A DNA stretch of 64,000 bases from Vibrio barjaei. Its GTDB lineage: Bacteria > Pseudomonadota > Gammaproteobacteria > Enterobacterales > Vibrionaceae. A model generated the notes under the pieces. That model saw nothing but the letters and a program-made list of their open reading frames with translations, had not been told where the DNA came from and did no database searches. The stretch lies in contig NZ_LQXO02000013.1 in assembly GCF_001639065.2 (NCBI RefSeq), forward strand, positions 186,001-250,000, in the 5' to 3' direction. Positions 8,149-17,381 of this stretch are shown in pieces (within the stretch, counting starts at the first letter, position 1; every line of letters begins with the position of its first letter). The position numbers were made by a program, and so were the translations under genes.

Positions 8149-9540
8149 TTATTTAGCCAAATGGTTCATCCATGCTCGACTTTTGAAGCGATATAGGCAC
8201 GCGAACCATTTGAACACGGCCTCAAAGAAGAAAGAGATAAACACAATGTCCGCGGGTAGTTTGAGATAGACGGCCAGGAATGCTGCAATAGGCAGACCAA
8301 AGCACCATTGGGTCAGTAAGTCTTGATACAAGCAAAATTTGACGTCGCCACCGGCTCTAAGAACACCAACAACCATCACTGTTGGTATTGAACGCAAAAC
8401 AATGCCAAAACACAAAATCAAGAAGAAGCTCTCAGCCAGTGCGATTGATTCAGGTGTAAGTGCACTAAACAAACTAAGAATTGAGTCTTTTTGAGAATAT
8501 AGAGTGACTGAAACAATAAGAGTGGCGATAGTTGCTATCACTGCGAAAAATGCGGCTTGATAGTAAGCTCTGTCATACTCTTTCGCGCCTAGATTATTAC
8601 CCACAACTACAGCGGAAGCATTCGCTACTCCCACTAAAAGACTCAAGGAAAAGGCTTCGATAGGGGAAATGATGGAAAGCACCACTAAGCCTTCCGTTCC
8701 TGTTTGTCCCATGATGGCGGTATAAATAAACACACCTATTGCCCATAGCAAAAAGTTAACAGTTGTAGGAATACTGAGTGACAGGAAGTGTTTTAATTCT
8801 GATAGCGTCAGGGATTTAAAGAACCCACTAACCTTCAGTGCCAAGACACTGTCGCGTTTGTGTAAGAACAGCCATAACAAAATTGATTCGCACAGTGCTG
8901 CTAGTGTTGTCCCTAGAGCAGCGCCTTTCAGTCCAAGCTCTGGCAAACCAACGTAACCAAAAATCAGCAACCAATTAAACAGAATATTTAATACGATACC
9001 TAATGCACTAAAGAGAGTGGCGGTCGATGCTTGATGTATAGAACGTAAGCCAGCTGCGATACTTGTCTGGTACGCCATGAACAATAGGCTGGGAGCTGCA
9101 AAAAGTAGGTAGGTGTTGGCAAGCTGAGAAAGAGCGATCTCATCACTGGCGATGCCAATAACATTCATCCCCTTAAGGTACAGAATTAAGATTGAACCGA
9201 CAGCAGCTAAACTGGTCATGAGCCAAGTTAAGGAGATACTACGCACTAACCCTTTGTTATCATTTGCACCAAAGTATTGTGCGGCGAGCATTGCCCCTCC
9301 GGTAGAGATTCCAGAGAGCAGTATGGTTGCTACGAACAAAATTTTCGTGGCGATACCGGCAGCGGCAACATCAAATTCAGTAAGTTGACCAAGCATAAGG
9401 ACGTCAATAACCCCTTTACTTGAAAACAAAATGGTCTGCAGAGTAATAGGCAGCGCAGTTGTCCAGAGGCTTTTGAGCATGGAAAAGTCCAAATAGCTCA
9501 ACGGTGATGGAGTCTTGGCTGCGTCTTGGTATGAACTCAT
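8149..9540 (-). CDS. MATE-family multidrug/Na+ or H+ antiporter
   Basis: A 463-residue protein with about 12 hydrophobic helices in two homologous halves. Family patterns include the N-terminal P.....L......D.LMLG region and AGGDVKFCLYQDLLTQWCFGLP in the second half. MATE proteins export cationic drugs, dyes or metabolites using Na+ or H+. It is transcribed divergently from a LysR gene 113 bases away, which is probably its regulator. The substrate is not predictable. Confidence 0.92.
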   Translation of the reverse strand: MSSYQDAAKTPSPLSYLDFSMLKSLWTTALPITLQTILFSSKGVIDVLMLGQLTEFDVAAAGIATKILFVATILLSGISTGGAMLAAQYFGANDNKGLVRSISLTWLMTSLAAVGSILILYLKGMNVIGIASDEIALSQLANTYLLFAAPSLLFMAYQTSIAAGLRSIHQASTATLFSALGIVLNILFNWLLIFGYVGLPELGLKGAALGTTLAALCESILLWLFLHKRDSVLALKVSGFFKSLTLSELKHFLSLSIPTTVNFLLWAIGVFIYTAIMGQTGTEGLVVLSIISPIEAFSLSLLVGVANASAVVVGNNLGAKEYDRAYYQAAFFAVIATIATLIVSVTLYSQKDSILSLFSALTPESIALAESFFLILCFGIVLRSIPTVMVVGVLRAGGDVKFCLYQDLLTQWCFGLPIAAFLAVYLKLPADIVFISFFFEAVFKWFACLYRFKSRAWMNHLAK

Positions 9541-9560
9541 GTTTTTTTACTTCACAAATT

Positions 9561-9632
9561 AACGTAAAAGTTGCCGTTATTATGAACGGGAGTGATGTAT
9601 TATTAAAATCACATTTGATGGGGTTTTACGTT
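9561..9632. promoter_or_regulatory. Inverted repeat in the MATE-LysR divergent promoter
   Basis: AACGTAAAA (9561-9569) and TTTTACGTT (9624-9632) are exact inverse copies in a 113-base divergent promoter region. They are candidate binding half-sites for the adjacent LysR protein, which typically binds two sites across such a region. Confidence 0.4.
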
Positions 9633-9653
9633 CAAATATTAAGGTAAAAAAGA

Positions 9654-10535
9654 ATGCATACCATTGAACAGATATCAGCGTTCGTCGCTGTGTATGACCA
9701 AGGAAGTTACAGCCATGCTGGCAGAGTTTTGTTAAAAGACCGAACGACCGTCCGTGAGTTGGTTAAGTCTTTGGAAGACGCAACTAATCTTCAATTGTTT
9801 ACTGTCAAAGGTAGGACAGCGCAACCGACTGATCAAGCCGATGCCTTAATTGAACAGTTTCGTCTGGTCCTTCGGCAAAATGACAAGCTTTCGGCGCATA
9901 TTCAAGCCCTTCAATCAGGCAGTAAAGCTACGCTAGTTATTGCTTACAATGAGGACTTCCCCGCCGATGTTATTCAAGATATTGAGCAGAGTATTTTAGC
10001 GATGCACCCTGAAATTAGAGTGAGTTGGCTTGAGCGCAGCAGAGAGCTTTGCTTAGAAGGTATTGTCTCCGGCAGCATTGATATTGCCTTTATGCCTTCG
10101 CGCGGTTTGTTGTACCCTGAGAAAACCGTGGACTTTAAGCTTATTGGTTACGTTCACTACGGGATTTATACGGGACAAAATAGCCCGCTTAAACTTCATA
10201 AAGCGTTTACACTCGAAGATATTCAACTTGAAGTTCAATATGTGAATGAACGAACCTTGTTAGCTGAAGGGGCAATTCAGTGTTTTTCATCGCACTCTAG
10301 AGTAACTGGAGGCAACCTGCACACGATTAAAGCGGTAGAAAAAAACGGATGGGCTGTACTACCAAACTGGGTGGCCTCACAGTGGGGGCGCGGCAAGATT
10401 CTTAAGAAATCTTCACCACTTTTTAGTTGTGATTGGCATGTGCCATTTAGCTTATTCTATCAAGTGGGAAAAGAGCGGCATGAGGTAGTCAGCAACATTC
10501 TAACCATTTGTAGCAATATCAAGTTAAATAGCTAA
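9654..10535 (+). CDS. LysR-family transcriptional regulator
   Basis: A 293-residue LysR-type regulator. The HTH domain starts at residue 1 (MHTIEQISAFVAVYDQGSYSHAG) and the effector-binding domain starts near residue 95. The recognition-helix region (AGRVLLKDRTTVRELVKSLED) departs from the common S.AA..L..SQPAVS. pattern, so its DNA specificity may be unusual. It is divergent from the MATE gene and is the natural candidate to control it. Confidence 0.87.
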   Translation: MHTIEQISAFVAVYDQGSYSHAGRVLLKDRTTVRELVKSLEDATNLQLFTVKGRTAQPTDQADALIEQFRLVLRQNDKLSAHIQALQSGSKATLVIAYNEDFPADVIQDIEQSILAMHPEIRVSWLERSRELCLEGIVSGSIDIAFMPSRGLLYPEKTVDFKLIGYVHYGIYTGQNSPLKLHKAFTLEDIQLEVQYVNERTLLAEGAIQCFSSHSRVTGGNLHTIKAVEKNGWAVLPNWVASQWGRGKILKKSSPLFSCDWHVPFSLFYQVGKERHEVVSNILTICSNIKLNS

Positions 10536-10569
10536 AACTCAAATATGTGATTGGAGTACCTCCAAATCG

Positions 10570-10583
10570 TTGATATTAATCAA
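10570..10583 (+). promoter_or_regulatory. FNR box upstream of napGH
   Basis: TTGAT, ATTA, ATCAA is a perfect match to the FNR consensus TTGAT-N4-ATCAA. It lies about 140 bases before the napG start and fits oxygen-controlled expression of an anaerobic electron-transfer unit. Confidence 0.8.
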
Positions 10584-10722
10584 TCAACCCTCAGTATAAC
10601 CCTTTCGTATAGTAGGGACATTAGTTAGAAGAGTTACAATTCGCCTAACACAGCTCATCTGAATGGGCTCGGAAGTAGTATAATCAAATAATCCCTTTGA
10701 CTAAAAGTGAAAGGATGTGAGC

Positions 10723-11496
10723 ATGTCTAGGCAAAACAATAAGTCTTCTGAAAGCCGTCGCAGATTTCTTCGTGACGCAGCAAGAACTGCGGTCGGTGTT
10801 GGCGCTGCGGCGACTTTACTGGGGTTACAATCCAAACAAGGGCAAGCAAAAACTAGTGGAGGAGTGCCTATTCGGCCACCTGGCGCGCTTGCTGGCGACC
10901 AATTTGACCAAGCGTGTTTGCGCTGCGGTTTATGCGTCCAAGCCTGTCCTTACGATACGCTAAAGCTGGCGACCCTTTTATCTCCGGTAGCATCAGGAAC
11001 CCCATATTTTACTGCCCGCGATATTCCTTGCGAAATGTGCGAAGACATTCCTTGTGTGGTGGCATGTCCAAGCGGCGCGCTAGACCACTCACTCACCAAC
11101 ATCGACGATTCACGTATGGGACTAGCGGTTCTTATTGATCATGAAGAGTGCTTGAATTGGCAGGGACTGAGGTGTGATGTTTGCTATCGAGTGTGTCCAG
11201 TCATTGATAAAGCGATTACGCTTGAGCCAATTCGCAATCAGCGTACTGGTTATCATGCTAAGTTTATTCCTACCGTTCACTCTGATCACTGTACAGGCTG
11301 TGGTAAATGTGAGCAGGCATGTGTTACCGATGTACCTGTCATAAAGGTTGTACCTATTGAGCTCGCTAAAGGCCATATGGGCGATCACTATCAGCTTGGT
11401 TGGGAAGAAAAGGTAGAACTTCGAGATGGTACCTTCCCTGAAACACCAGAGATAGCACCGAGTGAGCACATCCGCATCAATGACGGGAGGAAATAA
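10723..11496 (+). CDS. napG: Ferredoxin-type protein NapG
   Basis: A 257-residue periplasmic iron-sulfur protein. The Tat signal [15 protein letters not shown] at the N-terminus indicates export in folded form. Four cysteine clusters follow: C..CG.C...CPYD, C..C....C...CPSGA, a split cluster with [11 protein letters not shown], and C.GCGKC..AC, all consistent with four [4Fe-4S] centres. With NapH it forms a quinol dehydrogenase route feeding periplasmic nitrate reductase. ATG 10723 is chosen because AAGGA (10711-10715) sits seven bases before it; a GTG at 10717 is too close. No napA, napB, napC, napD or napF lies in this window. Confidence 0.9.
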   Translation: MSRQNNKSSESRRRFLRDAARTAVGVGAAATLLGLQSKQGQAKTSGGVPIRPPGALAGDQFDQACLRCGLCVQACPYDTLKLATLLSPVASGTPYFTARDIPCEMCEDIPCVVACPSGALDHSLTNIDDSRMGLAVLIDHEECLNWQGLRCDVCYRVCPVIDKAITLEPIRNQRTGYHAKFIPTVHSDHCTGCGKCEQACVTDVPVIKVVPIELAKGHMGDHYQLGWEEKVELRDGTFPETPEIAPSEHIRINDGRK

Positions 11497-11498
11497 CC

Positions 11499-12350
11499 AT
11501 GGCTAAAAATCTTGCAAAAGATGCGGGTAAAGACGCGGTCAAAGAGCTTGGCTGGTGGAAAGCACATCGTTTTTTGATTTCAAGAAGGCTATGCCAACTC
11601 GCTATCATAGGTCTATTCATGGTGGGACCAACATGGGGAATCCTTGAAGGTAATCTATCATCCAGCATGTTGTTTGGGGTGATTCCTCTTAGTGACCCAC
11701 TCCTCGTGATGCAAACATTGGCGACAGGACACTGGCCGGAAGTGAACGCCTTCATTGGTGTTGCGATTGTTGTTGTATTTTATGCTCTCATTGCGCCTCG
11801 TGCTTTCTGTGCTTGGGTTTGTCCGCTCAATATGGTGACCGATTTAGCAGCATGGGTGCGACGTAAGCTCAACCTCAAAGCAAGTTACAAATGGTCTCCA
11901 AAACTTCGCTATTGGTTGATTCCAGTGATTCTATTGGGCAGTGCTGTTTCTGGTTCACTGTTGTGGGCGTGGATTGACCCGGTGGCATCGTTACATCGTG
12001 GCTTGGTATTTGGAATGGGTGCTGGCTGGATACTGATTTTATTGGTTTTCTTACTTGATCTTGTTTTGGTCGAGCACGGTTGGTGCGGGCACTTGTGCCC
12101 ACTGGGTGCAACCTATGGCGTTATTGGCCGTAAAAGTCTCATTAGAATCAAAGCGACACATCGAGAGGCGTGCACTAAATGTATGGACTGTTATAACGTG
12201 TGCCCTGAACCCGACGTCCTTAGGCAACCCCTAAAAGAGGGTGATCGCCGTGTTATGAGCCAAGATTGCATGAGCTGTGGGCGCTGCATTGATGTGTGTG
12301 CGGAAAAAGTACTCGAGTTTACTGCGAGTTCAAAGCAAGACCATACTTAG
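11499..12350 (+). CDS. napH: Quinol dehydrogenase membrane component NapH
   Basis: A 283-residue polytopic protein with four main hydrophobic segments. Two C...CP motifs follow membrane helices (FCAWVCPLN and WCGHLCPLG), and two [4Fe-4S] clusters lie in the C-terminus (CTKCMDCYNVCPEPDVL and CMSCGRCIDVCAEKVL). NapH takes electrons from quinol and passes them to NapG. Its start is two bases after the napG stop, so the pair is one operon. Final acceptor proteins must be encoded elsewhere. Confidence 0.93.
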   Translation: MAKNLAKDAGKDAVKELGWWKAHRFLISRRLCQLAIIGLFMVGPTWGILEGNLSSSMLFGVIPLSDPLLVMQTLATGHWPEVNAFIGVAIVVVFYALIAPRAFCAWVCPLNMVTDLAAWVRRKLNLKASYKWSPKLRYWLIPVILLGSAVSGSLLWAWIDPVASLHRGLVFGMGAGWILILLVFLLDLVLVEHGWCGHLCPLGATYGVIGRKSLIRIKATHREACTKCMDCYNVCPEPDVLRQPLKEGDRRVMSQDCMSCGRCIDVCAEKVLEFTASSKQDHT

Positions 12351-12369
12351 AAGAGCAGAGCATGGGTTA

Positions 12370-12402
12370 TGGAACGTTACGTTTTAGCTCTGTAACGTTC
12401 CA
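12370..12402 (+). terminator. Hairpin after napH
   Basis: TGGAACGTTAC and GTAACGTTCCA form an exact 11-bp stem with an 11-base loop, 19 bases after the napH stop. There is no strong T-run, so termination may be partial. Confidence 0.55.
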
Positions 12403-12513
12403 TTCTAACAGGTTGTTAACTCGGACTTTTCTATCAATGGCGTGTTTTTGGATGTTGGCGAGAGCCACATACGCGGCTAGTAATACGCTGAGCATGCTTA
12501 TACCTTCATTACT

Positions 12514-13257
12514 CTATTGGTCAATATGTCGAAGATGACACTGTTCATTTACGATGAATACCACCCAAGCACTATCGTTCCATACCGATTCTTTTTCCGG
12601 GGTCCAAACTGTGCAGTCCAAGGTTGTGGTGTCGCTGTAGTTTACGGTGAGGTCAAAATTCATAAGATCTTTTGACATATTTATTTGTTTGAAGTTGCCA
12701 TGTGAAGAGATATCAATAGGTGGCGATTGTCGGCCAATGTGAACTGCGGTCTCGCCTATATGCTTGTGAACATCAAGGTCTAGGATAAAAACGGGCACTG
12801 TGTCGTCCACAGGTTGAACATTGGGTTGGTGTAGAGCGTAAAGCTGATAGTCATCGGTGTCGGTATCACCTAGACTAAAAACCCAATAGCGAGCTTTATC
12901 TACCAGTTCAACTTGAGTATTAGCTAGCACCCGTTGTTCATTGCGACTAATAAGTTCAATGTTTAATACGTTTACAAAGTCATCAGCATAACGAAATTTT
13001 ATGGTTTTCGAATAACCGATACGACGAGAGAAGTGTCCTTTCAGCAATTCATGTTTCTCTCCTTTTAAAGACGTGGCAATTACGTCAGTGTCAGCGTATT
13101 CACTGGGACTAGCAATAAAGTCAAATGTACGAATAACCATACTTTGAGGCTGCGATAGGGTAGCTTCTGGGTTGGTCGGACTGCTTCCTCCGCATCCAAT
13201 CAACGTGCTGGTGGTTAAAAGGAAAGCAAAAAAAGACAATGAGCGTGGTACATTCAT
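12514..13257 (-). CDS. Unknown lipoprotein
   Basis: A 247-residue protein with a type II signal ending in the lipobox LIGC at Cys 22, then a Gly/Ser linker. The rest is a predicted beta-rich exported domain (IRTFDFIASPSEY..., YWVFSLGDTDTDDYQLYAL, VFILDLDVHKHIGE), loosely like DUF4397-type modules, but I cannot assign a family. Two cysteines near the C-terminus could pair. The 115-residue unknown gene lies just upstream on the same strand (37-base gap), so they may be one transcript. Confidence 0.75.
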   Translation of the reverse strand: MNVPRSLSFFAFLLTTSTLIGCGGSSPTNPEATLSQPQSMVIRTFDFIASPSEYADTDVIATSLKGEKHELLKGHFSRRIGYSKTIKFRYADDFVNVLNIELISRNEQRVLANTQVELVDKARYWVFSLGDTDTDDYQLYALHQPNVQPVDDTVPVFILDLDVHKHIGETAVHIGRQSPPIDISSHGNFKQINMSKDLMNFDLTVNYSDTTTLDCTVWTPEKESVWNDSAWVVFIVNEQCHLRHIDQ

Positions 13258-13294
13258 AGAGTTTCTCTTAATTGAAAATGGAGTTAAGGTTTAT

Positions 13295-13642
13295 TCAGGC
13301 GATGAAATCTAGACTCTTGATATACAGAGCCATTTTGGGGCATCGAAAAGGTTGGCTGATATTAACCCAGCTTGGCTTCCTATCTTTTACTGAAACGGAA
13401 TAGTGTGCTTCCATAAACAGCAGTGTTTCTTCGATAACAGTATTCCAGCGTTGATCCTGTCTAACGATAAGTTGGCTAGACTTTGGGTAAAACTTCCATT
13501 TAGTCGTACTTAACTGAGGGCAGATATAAACCTGACCTAAATGGTCAACGATAACCTCACCTTCAAGTTTATTAGCACGAAATTTCTTATTTACGTCATC
13601 CTTGGTATCAGTGTTAATTTTAATGGCATAGATAAACGGCAT
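13295..13642 (-). CDS. Hypothetical protein, unknown
   Basis: A 115-residue protein without signal peptide or membrane helix. It is rich in Lys, Ile and aromatic residues and contains two cysteines (YICPQL and FRCPKM). I recognise no family. It is upstream of the lipoprotein gene and downstream of a Crp/Fnr-like gene, all on the minus strand. The start is preceded by a weak GTAGGT. Its cytoplasmic location is inferred only from lack of export signals. Confidence 0.55.
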   Translation of the reverse strand: MPFIYAIKINTDTKDDVNKKFRANKLEGEVIVDHLGQVYICPQLSTTKWKFYPKSSQLIVRQDQRWNTVIEETLLFMEAHYSVSVKDRKPSWVNISQPFRCPKMALYIKSLDFIA

Positions 13643-13743
13643 ATATAACCTACAGCTGTGTTTGTTCCTCAGGAGAACCTGATAAAAGTTATTTAAGAAT
13701 GTTCCGATAATGTAGTCACATTATTGGATAAAATCGGTAACGA

Positions 13744-14448
13744 CTAAATAAACTGTCTTGGATCGCGTATACTTAGATCAATGTCGTCCAAATAAGCAGC
13801 TAGCCCCTGTGGTGAATCGATACGAACCTTGCCTCGATATAAAGTAACAAGCTGATTTCTCTCTAGTTCCTTCATCACTTCGTTTACTCTTTGACGTGCG
13901 ATACCTGTCATGTCGCTTAATTGTTGTTGTGACACTGCGATTTCGACCATCGATTCGTTGGTGTTCATATGAGCCAATATATCTATCAACTGATAAACAA
14001 TCCGCTCTGTGATATTCGCACTATATATTAACTGGCTTTGTAGCCACTTCTCTTTTGACTCAAAAGTTAATGAATAAAACCATTTGTAGATTTCAGCATT
14101 CTTTTCACATATTGGACGCAAGCGTTGGTTACTAAAATGAATAATGCTACAAGGTTCTATTTCAATAAATATAAATGGCAATAAAGAGGCATTAGGGTCA
14201 ATATAATTTCCGAACCAGCCATCTTGACCTACTAATAGGCAATTTGCAGTTTTTAAATTTGGTGTTTGTATACAAATCGCTAATGTTCCACGTTCTATAA
14301 AGTTGATGCCTCTATTTATGAGGTTCGGACTTGCCAACGCAGAGTCTTCGATTGAAATTCGCTGAGCCACAGAAACCAGTTCTTGTGACAACTCTGGTGA
14401 CAACGAAGTCGTCCACCCTAATTGTTCAATCGCTATCGTCTTTGTCAT
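13744..14448 (-). CDS. Crp/Fnr-family transcriptional regulator
   Basis: A 234-residue regulator with an N-terminal cNMP-binding-like jelly roll (about 20-125) and a C-terminal winged HTH (about 150-220) containing VSQQQLSDMTGIARQRVNEVMKELE. The cyclic-nucleotide pocket signature (RGE..G..A) is not seen and there is no Fnr-type cysteine cluster, so the signal is unknown. ATG 14448 is preserved with AGAGG five bases before it; a GTG six bases further upstream overlaps that site and is unlikely. It stands alone with no clear target, although the two unknown genes downstream are on the same strand. Confidence 0.85.
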   Translation of the reverse strand: MTKTIAIEQLGWTTSLSPELSQELVSVAQRISIEDSALASPNLINRGINFIERGTLAICIQTPNLKTANCLLVGQDGWFGNYIDPNASLLPFIFIEIEPCSIIHFSNQRLRPICEKNAEIYKWFYSLTFESKEKWLQSQLIYSANITERIVYQLIDILAHMNTNESMVEIAVSQQQLSDMTGIARQRVNEVMKELERNQLVTLYRGKVRIDSPQGLAAYLDDIDLSIRDPRQFI

Positions 14449-14664
14449 GACCACCTCTTTTTATATCTTCTTATAGATTATAGAGGCTTACGGACATTAT
14501 GAATGCGTTTCTTGCCGTCGTTGAAGGAGAGTGTATAGGGGAATGCAGAGAAGAAGTATCCGATGGCGGACACTTCTCGCAATTAATTCAATAAAAGTGG
14601 TGGACTGTGTTCGAAAACAACGACGGCGTGCTGAATGAAATAGCACCCCTGTAGGGGATGATGG

Positions 14665-15267
14665 CTACTGAGCTATATCCAACACGTTACCTTTTACACC
14701 ATTGGTTCTGAACCAACCTGCGATACTAAAACGCTCACGATGGGTTGGCAGCACTTCGTGAGGGAACTGCTCTGAGAAAAACACAAATAATCGGCCTGAT
14801 TTTGGTTTGATTCGATTCAGTTCATTGTCATCCAAGTCATAGACGACTAAATCACCGCCATCTTGCTCTGTCCATTCATCATTCATATAGAACACCGTCG
14901 TCAAACGGCGATTTTCGTTACCGCGGAAGCAATCTAGGTGTTTCTGGTAGAAATCACCTTTTTCATATTTCGCAAAGTGCGCTTCGTATTCAAATAAGCC
15001 CAAGAAAAAATTCTGGTTTGCGGCTTGGCGAATAATTTCCATCTTATTCAGAAATTGTTGGACGGGTTCACCAAGATCGTTCGATAGCCAGCAGATTTTG
15101 TCACTGCGAATAGCGCTTTCACGCATGGCTTCGTCGTTACGACCGATACACGCTTTTTTCCAGTTCTCTGGCAGACACTCTTTGAGCGCATCAACTTGAT
15201 CGGGAGACAGAAAATCGTCCCAAATGTAATAGCCTTGAGAGAATAAAGAATCGATGAGCTTTTGCAT
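14665..15267 (-). CDS. 2-oxoglutarate/Fe(II)-dependent dioxygenase (prolyl-4-hydroxylase type)
   Basis: A 200-residue double-stranded beta-helix oxygenase. The iron triad is visible: His110 and Asp112 in KHLDCF and His170 in FPHEVL, with the 2-oxoglutarate-binding Arg about ten residues later (RERFSIAGWF). The layout matches 2OG-Fe(II) oxygenases of the P4Hc type. These hydroxylate proteins or small molecules. The substrate is unknown. No clear operon partner: the upstream gene on the same strand is a lipoprotein gene ending 142 bases away. Confidence 0.88.
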   Translation of the reverse strand: MQKLIDSLFSQGYYIWDDFLSPDQVDALKECLPENWKKACIGRNDEAMRESAIRSDKICWLSNDLGEPVQQFLNKMEIIRQAANQNFFLGLFEYEAHFAKYEKGDFYQKHLDCFRGNENRRLTTVFYMNDEWTEQDGGDLVVYDLDDNELNRIKPKSGRLFVFFSEQFPHEVLPTHRERFSIAGWFRTNGVKGNVLDIAQ

Positions 15268-15409
15268 GATAAGCGCCGCCGTGATTATAAGAAACAGGAG
15301 GCGCTTTATAGATAATTAATCCGTTGTCATCAAATCTGTTTTTTTGTCGTGACGATTAACACGGTTATGCTCTGGGCTCTGACAAAAACTGCCAGAGCCT
15401 AAAGCGTGA

Positions 15410-17203
15410 TTAAAGATCAATTCTAAAGACCGATGTTGTACCACTGACTTCATTACCGACTGCAATGAAGTGGTTGCCCTGACGTGTGAAGTACTCGATG
15501 GATTCAGGCCCAAGATCGCCTGCTTTTGGGTTGTATTGGTCATTATCGCAATCGCCATCATCTACTTGAGTGCAAACTGGCTGGGAGAAGTCACGGTTAT
15601 TAACGTAGGTGATAAACAGGGCTTGTTCAGGTTCTGTAACATCATAGACCATAATGCCGCCATGACGTTCTAAGCCAATGAACGCGTAGTGACGACCATT
15701 AATATGTGCAACTTCAATAGCTTCTGGCTCGACACCTTTATCATCACTGCGGTCATCTGCGGAGTCGTTATTATCATTAGTGCTATTGAAGTACTTCGCT
15801 TCCTTCATGAATACAATATTGGCAAATTCATCGCCACTGTCATAAACCCGTTCACCCGTTTCATTCCAGATAGAGAAGGAGCGAGCGCCAAAGGCTTGCA
15901 CTTTTTCATCTGCTGCCAATGTTTGGTTTGACTTGATCACTTTAAGGCGTGCTAATTGTGCGTTGTCTTTTAGAGCGATTGCCAGAGGATGATTCGGATC
16001 CACTTTGAGCTTCTTGCCACGAACCTCATCAACGTAAGCGATACAGAAGTCTTGCTTGTTAGCGTAGTCCTCAGCATTTTGCTGTTCGTCACCGTCCCAC
16101 TTAAAACCTTGTTTATCACATTGTTGTTGTGTGGTGTTGAAACCATACTCACGGCCATCACCTTCATTCGCGGTCACAACATAAGTTTCGCCATTTACGC
16201 TATAGCTAGCTATGCTGTCGGGCATATACAGGCCTTCTAACATTGGGTAGCTCTTCAAGTTGCCCACAATGTTGTCTTTATTAGAGGCATCAAGCTTCTC
16301 TGTTTGCCAAGATTTGCCACCTAAGCCAACGATACTTTTGACACTCGCTGAAGCAACATCAATAGTCGCCATCGCATTGTTTTCTTGAAGGGCTACATAG
16401 AGCGAGCCTTTATCATCAAACGTTAAATATTCCGGCTCTAAGTCTTGAGCGACAGTCGCGATAGGATGAGAGATGCGAACTTTAGAACTAAGTTCTGAGT
16501 GACGAGGTTGGCCCTGATTAAACTCGCGAAAATTAATCTGAGTCACTACTGCTTTTTGAGGCCCATTGTTTAGGTCGACCAAAGTGACAGACCCTTCAGG
16601 ATCGACAGAGTAATCAGCGTTGGGTTCACCTTCATTTGCACTAGCAAGGTAACGGCCGTCTTTGGAGAAGCTGACCATGTCTGGCAGTGAGCCTGCTTGG
16701 TAGGTGGTAATGAGCGCTAAGGTATCGGAGCGATACAAGGCAATAATGCCTTTGTCTTGCTTATTACTATTCTCGATAGCGACAGCGACCAGTCCTTGAT
16801 GAGCTGATACGCTATTTGCTGCGCCAATTTTAATACCGGATTGTTGCGCGGCTGACGCTAGATCAATCTGACCTGCCGAACTTGGTTTACCTAGTTTATC
16901 GAGCGAAAGCACATCGACCTTCTTTGCTTGTGCATTGACCACATACAGCTTGTCGGTGCAGCTATCGTAACTGACAATCTCTGCGGCAGATGTGCCAAAC
17001 GGGGCATCTGCGATGGACGTGCCTACCAAGGTAAGACCTGAAATCGACATTTCTGAAGATTCAGGGGCAACTGATGTTTTACATTGAATATTAAACGCTT
17101 CAACGGCATTGAAAGCTGTCTTTGAAGAAGAGTTTGATGCACATCCAGATAGTGCGATGCTTGCTACGATAACCGAAGCAAAAGTGGTTCTAAGCGAGTT
17201 CAT
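15410..17203 (-). CDS. Choice-of-anchor-I family secreted lipoprotein
   Basis: A 597-residue lipoprotein with lipobox ALSGC at Cys 20. The body is a beta-propeller-like domain of the type annotated as choice-of-anchor I or alkaline-phosphatase-like, with LPDMVSFSKDGRYLASANEGEPN, a calcium-type stretch NDNNDSADDRSDDKGVEPE and GDLGPESIEYF. Related proteins are envelope or extracellular, some linked to phosphate or phytate use, but catalytic activity is not established. Two cysteines late in the chain (PVCTQVDDGDCD) are likely disulfide-bonded. It appears monocistronic. Confidence 0.85.
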   Translation of the reverse strand: MNSLRTTFASVIVASIALSGCASNSSSKTAFNAVEAFNIQCKTSVAPESSEMSISGLTLVGTSIADAPFGTSAAEIVSYDSCTDKLYVVNAQAKKVDVLSLDKLGKPSSAGQIDLASAAQQSGIKIGAANSVSAHQGLVAVAIENSNKQDKGIIALYRSDTLALITTYQAGSLPDMVSFSKDGRYLASANEGEPNADYSVDPEGSVTLVDLNNGPQKAVVTQINFREFNQGQPRHSELSSKVRISHPIATVAQDLEPEYLTFDDKGSLYVALQENNAMATIDVASASVKSIVGLGGKSWQTEKLDASNKDNIVGNLKSYPMLEGLYMPDSIASYSVNGETYVVTANEGDGREYGFNTTQQQCDKQGFKWDGDEQQNAEDYANKQDFCIAYVDEVRGKKLKVDPNHPLAIALKDNAQLARLKVIKSNQTLAADEKVQAFGARSFSIWNETGERVYDSGDEFANIVFMKEAKYFNSTNDNNDSADDRSDDKGVEPEAIEVAHINGRHYAFIGLERHGGIMVYDVTEPEQALFITYVNNRDFSQPVCTQVDDGDCDNDQYNPKAGDLGPESIEYFTRQGNHFIAVGNEVSGTTSVFRIDL

Positions 17204-17347
17204 ATTTCCTCCTTGAATGATTAACTCGCCGAGGATAAATATATTTTGTTACGTTTGTGTGTATGGACTAAAAACCTACGAGAATGTTCACACGGACAGG
17301 CTGACATTGGGATAGATTAAACGGTGAGATTCAGTACTGAATAATGA

Positions 17348-17373
17348 AAAAAGCGAGGAGTCCCTCGCTTTTT
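17348..17373 (-). terminator. Bidirectional terminator downstream of the flavoprotein gene
   Basis: AAAAAGCGAGG and CCTCGCTTTTT form an 11-bp stem with a four-base loop, with A-runs and T-runs on both sides. It ends the flavoprotein gene at 17382. Confidence 0.9.
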
Positions 17374-17381
17374 AATGTTGG

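Noticed and set aside
15470..16240. Several plus-strand frames inside the choice-of-anchor-I gene
   Set aside because: They are antisense shadows of a well-supported 597-residue gene with signal and domain features.
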